Notes under the pieces: model-generated
Database searches by the model: none
Seen by the model: only the letters and a program-made list of their open reading frames with translations
Told to the model about the DNA's origin: nothing
Translations under genes and position numbers: made by a program
Source of the DNA: Pagrus major
Taxonomy: Eukaryota > Chordata > Actinopteri > Spariformes > Sparidae
Assembly: GCF_040436345.1 (NCBI RefSeq)
Contig: NC_133221.1
Span: 28,379,008-28,443,007, forward strand
Length of the DNA: 64,000 bases
Direction: 5' to 3'
In this document: in pieces, positions 61,125 through 64,000 of the stretch
How the letters are laid out: every line of letters starts with the position of its first letter
Numbering within the stretch: the stretch's first letter is position 1

Positions 61125-61910
61125 GGCCCTTATTCACAAACAGTCTGAGAATTCTCTCCAGGAGCTCCTAACTTAGCCTAAAAACTTGTAGCGAGGCGAC
61201 TTAGCTACAGAGTGATTTATACAACTTCTTAGAGCAACTCTGAGCTAGGAAGAGACAGAAACTTGTATCTTAGTGAAGAGATTTGGTTGACCCCGTTGCT
61301 AGGTGTGACACATTCTTTTAACAGCTGTTATTGGTTGATAAGAAAAAAAAGGAATAAAAATGCACTTTTAGTGACAACAGGCATGAGATGGAGACTAGGA
61401 AGACATGGTGTAATGAATATCTGTGTGAATAAATTAAAACCAATTCAAAACAAGCACACCAGGAAGGAGATGGGGGGTCAGAAGAGAGTTATAGCTGTAG
61501 CGAGGATAATTTATAATTTATAGCTGCATGTTTTGTTTTTTCAGTATTGTGATCGCTTTAATTTCTGTTGTTATAGCGTAACTGCACTATGTCAGAGATA
61601 TGAGAACATTTCCCTGGCTCGGTCTAAACTGTAGCGTTCCATTAACTAAGCGTCATTCAGTGTTTGGAGAATATTTCTCCTTCCTCTTTGTCTTTCCACC
61701 ATTTACTCTCCTGCTTAAGGAACTCCTAACAGATTTTCACTTCAGGAGCTCTAAGACGTTTTGTGAATGACTTTTTCTTTAAAATTGAGACTTTTCATCT
61801 CAATTTTAAAGAAAAAGTCTTAGAAAACGTTCACAATTCTGAGATTTTTCTTAGAAATTCTTGACTAGGAGCAACTCTTAGTACTAGGACGCTTTATGAA
61901 TACGGCCCGT
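61125..61910. mobile_element. MITE with 'gggcccttattcacaaa' ends and a central hairpin
   Basis: The left end 'gggcccttattcacaaacagtctgagaattctc...aggagctcctaac' is loosely inverted at the right end ('ctaggagcaactcttagtactaggacgctttatgaatacggccc'). The right half contains a perfect stem-loop, listed separately. No transposase frame is present. Confidence 0.6.
61769..61819. repeat. perfect 22-bp-arm hairpin
   Basis: Arms 61769-61790 and 61798-61819 are exact complements around a 7-nt loop (cttttca). Weaker complementarity continues outward for about 20 bp (gttttgtgaa / ttcacaa...aacg). Confidence 0.9.
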
Positions 61911-61914
61911 GCAG

Positions 61915-64000
61915 ACTGAGGCCTGCTCCACAAGTACGCATGTATTTTTGGAAACAGGGTTTTAAAACAAAAACGATCTCCATCCAGCTGAGCGTTTTAG
62001 CACCAGATAATCTCCGTCCAAACTAACACCTGAAACATATATCCCATGGCCATTAACATACACTGGGCATGTACGAGCCAATGTCAACAGGAAGCAGATT
62101 GTATAGTCTGTGGTTGGTTGCTTAGTTACAGACAATATTATGAAACAAGGAATCTAAAGAAGGTTAAAGGTTCCTTGCTGAAAAATGACTGCCTCTTTAC
62201 AGTCTTCCTGGATAATGTTATGTTTTAGAAACACTGTCAGCGGCCCATGTTGTATCTCTCTTTACTCCAGTATCATAACACATATGCTGAGTTCACATTT
62301 GCCAATTATGCTGCTTACACTAAGACCCAGTTAAGAGGGAATGTGTGTGTCTGCGTCATTATTTCCCAAAAATTCTGTTTCTGCCCATCCAGACGTAAAC
62401 ACTAAGCAGAGCAGAGTTTCAGTGTGGACAGGGCTGTACCTGCACCGCTGACACATGACTGGATCAGGAAATGCCAAAATGATCATATTGAGTCAGATAT
62501 CAACAGAAATTAAGGAAAAATCTATGAAAAATTCAGCAATTTATTCAAGGAGTCCAGTCCTTACAAAACTTACCAAACATCCATTGATCCATGGAATTTC
62601 TCATTATTAGCTATTCTGTTGGCGTGTATGATGAAATAATCCAAGTGCTCAAAACTGCTTTTAGCGTTCGTTTGTTTTAAAGGAATAGTTCACTCTAGAA
62701 CGAAATTCAGTCATTATCGACTCACCCTCATGCTGATGAGAAGTCTGGTGTAGTTTCTTATTCCTCAAAGTGCAGCTGCAGACCCGCGGGGGTACCGTCC
62801 TGCAGCAAAAATCCATATAACTGGTGTCAATGGTGTCCGAGACGAAAAGGTCCATAAAACTACACAAAAACTTTGTAATATTCCTCCATACTGCTCGTCC
62901 GCTGCAATCCAAGTGTCCTGAAGTGGCGACATCCAGAGTTTACTCGAGTACTTTAGTACATTTTTATAGGCTAAACAGTCACTATACTATATTTGCCTGG
63001 AGGCACGCTCCTGCGTGTAAAATGAATGGATTTTGGAAATGAATGCAGATTATACCCTATACAACTGTAGATAAGAGCCAGGTGTATATGGATGTTAGTG
63101 GGATTTTTGTCCAGTGTGACAGGTGTTTTAACATTAGAATCCCATTATGAGGCCAGGATGGTCAGGAGGAACAGCCACAAACTGTGGCATGTGAGTACGA
63201 TTTAAAAAATGGGAACCTGTCCTGAGGCTACCACACAAGGTACAAAGTATTAGAAGTAACTGTCAAGTAAAAAGGGCAGGGGACAGCTATATGACCTGCT
63301 GTAAATCAGAGGGTTACAGCATGTGATTCTATATCTGTAAAGCTGTTGTTAAATATTTTATGGAGCTGATGCAGTAAAGTCAAGTATGTGTAGAGATAGT
63401 CTCTCAAGTCTTTCATGTTAAATTCCTTACAAGCTGAAACAAACCACAGTGGACCAGGTCGAGGCCGAGGACACATCCCAATCTCTAACACCTTGTGTAT
63501 GTTTAAACACTTGTCAAGTAATATGTTAGTTACATTTGACCATTATTAATAAGACTAATAAAATCTATAATAAATAAACAATTTATTTACCCATTATATT
63601 TCACTTCACACATTTAAACAACTGAAACAAAAATAAAAAGATCACCTTTTCACTCTGATGCACAGTGTTTCTGTGTCAGGGTCCAATAGGAGCCAGTTAT
63701 TCTGAATACATTTCTACGATTCATAATCAATACCCTATAATTTTACTCTCAGAAAAAGGTTACTGCCTTCACTCCTGTTGCCTGCTGACCAGGAAATGCC
63801 ACACAAATAGTTTATTTTTGGTTCCTAAATGAGAAAATGAGGACAATTATATGACAGACACACACCTAGACAGACAGGCAGACATTCGGTCTCTATCTCA
63901 GACGAAAATATTCATGAAGATAAACATGAAATAAATTTAATTTGAGTATTAGGACATCTTGGAAAGATCACCTTATTTAGTTTAGGCCAGTATTATATAA
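61915..64000. other. intergenic, no gene seen
   Basis: A dispersed repeat is likely at 62678-62950 ('aaaggaatagttcactctagaacgaaattcagtcattatcgactcaccctcatgctgat'), a typical fish MITE end. The remainder is unassigned. Confidence 0.4.

Noticed and set aside
61769..61819. Hairpin considered as a microRNA gene
   Set aside because: It lies inside a MITE and its stem is perfectly paired and AT-rich. There is no evidence of expression, so it is listed as a repeat.

Overview
This is vertebrate nuclear DNA, almost certainly from a ray-finned (teleost) fish. Genes are split by GT-AG introns, intergenic DNA is AT-rich with CA/CT/TA microsatellites, and the transposon fauna (Tc1-like elements, hAT-like and TTAAA-ended MITEs, L2/CR1-like LINEs) is typical of teleosts. 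No bacterial, organellar or viral gene organisation is present, and I see no tRNA, rRNA or CRISPR array.

Three protein-coding host genes can be rebuilt exon by exon. (1) mapk13, a p38-family MAP kinase, runs on the plus strand from 757 to 12006 in 12 coding exons (364 aa), with a GC-box promoter upstream and poly(A) signals at 12499 and 12909. (2) A glycine-rich, krt5-like type II keratin runs on the minus strand from 20709 to 16582 in 9 exons (567 aa), convergent with mapk13. (3) A krt8-like type II keratin runs on the minus strand from 56172 to 51577 in 8 exons (546 aa). The two keratins are same-direction paralogues sharing nearly all intron positions. They would encode basic partners of type I keratins in epithelial intermediate filaments. 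mapk13 is a stress-activated kinase; its neighbourhood with keratins is genomic and does not by itself imply a functional link.

The roughly 30 kb between the keratins (21-51 kb) holds no host gene I can support. It is a transposon graveyard. It contains several TTAAA-ended MITEs, a 5'-deleted and coding-broken Tc1 relic (33.8-35.1 kb), a second Tc1 relic (35.2-36.0 kb) abutted by a 5'-truncated LINE (36.0-37.6 kb, minus strand), and a nested hAT-like MITE (41.6-43.2 kb). At 46.9-50.8 kb there is a composite block. In it, a structurally intact Tc1-like transposon with an open 342-aa DD34E transposase and 67-bp terminal inverted repeats sits in a TA microsatellite. It lies next to a 1.45-kb non-coding element that carries ten copies of a 15-bp motif, four of them in a near-perfect dyad at its centre. 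The pair is bracketed by a direct duplication of about 210-280 bp.

The distal 8 kb (56-64 kb) is upstream of krt8 and again non-coding. It contains microsatellites, LINE tails and a MITE with a perfect 22-bp-arm hairpin. The most novel-looking item is the 15-bp motif array at 49.0-50.1 kb. The most interesting coding oddity is a Gly-to-Ala change at a near-invariant kinase position in mapk13.
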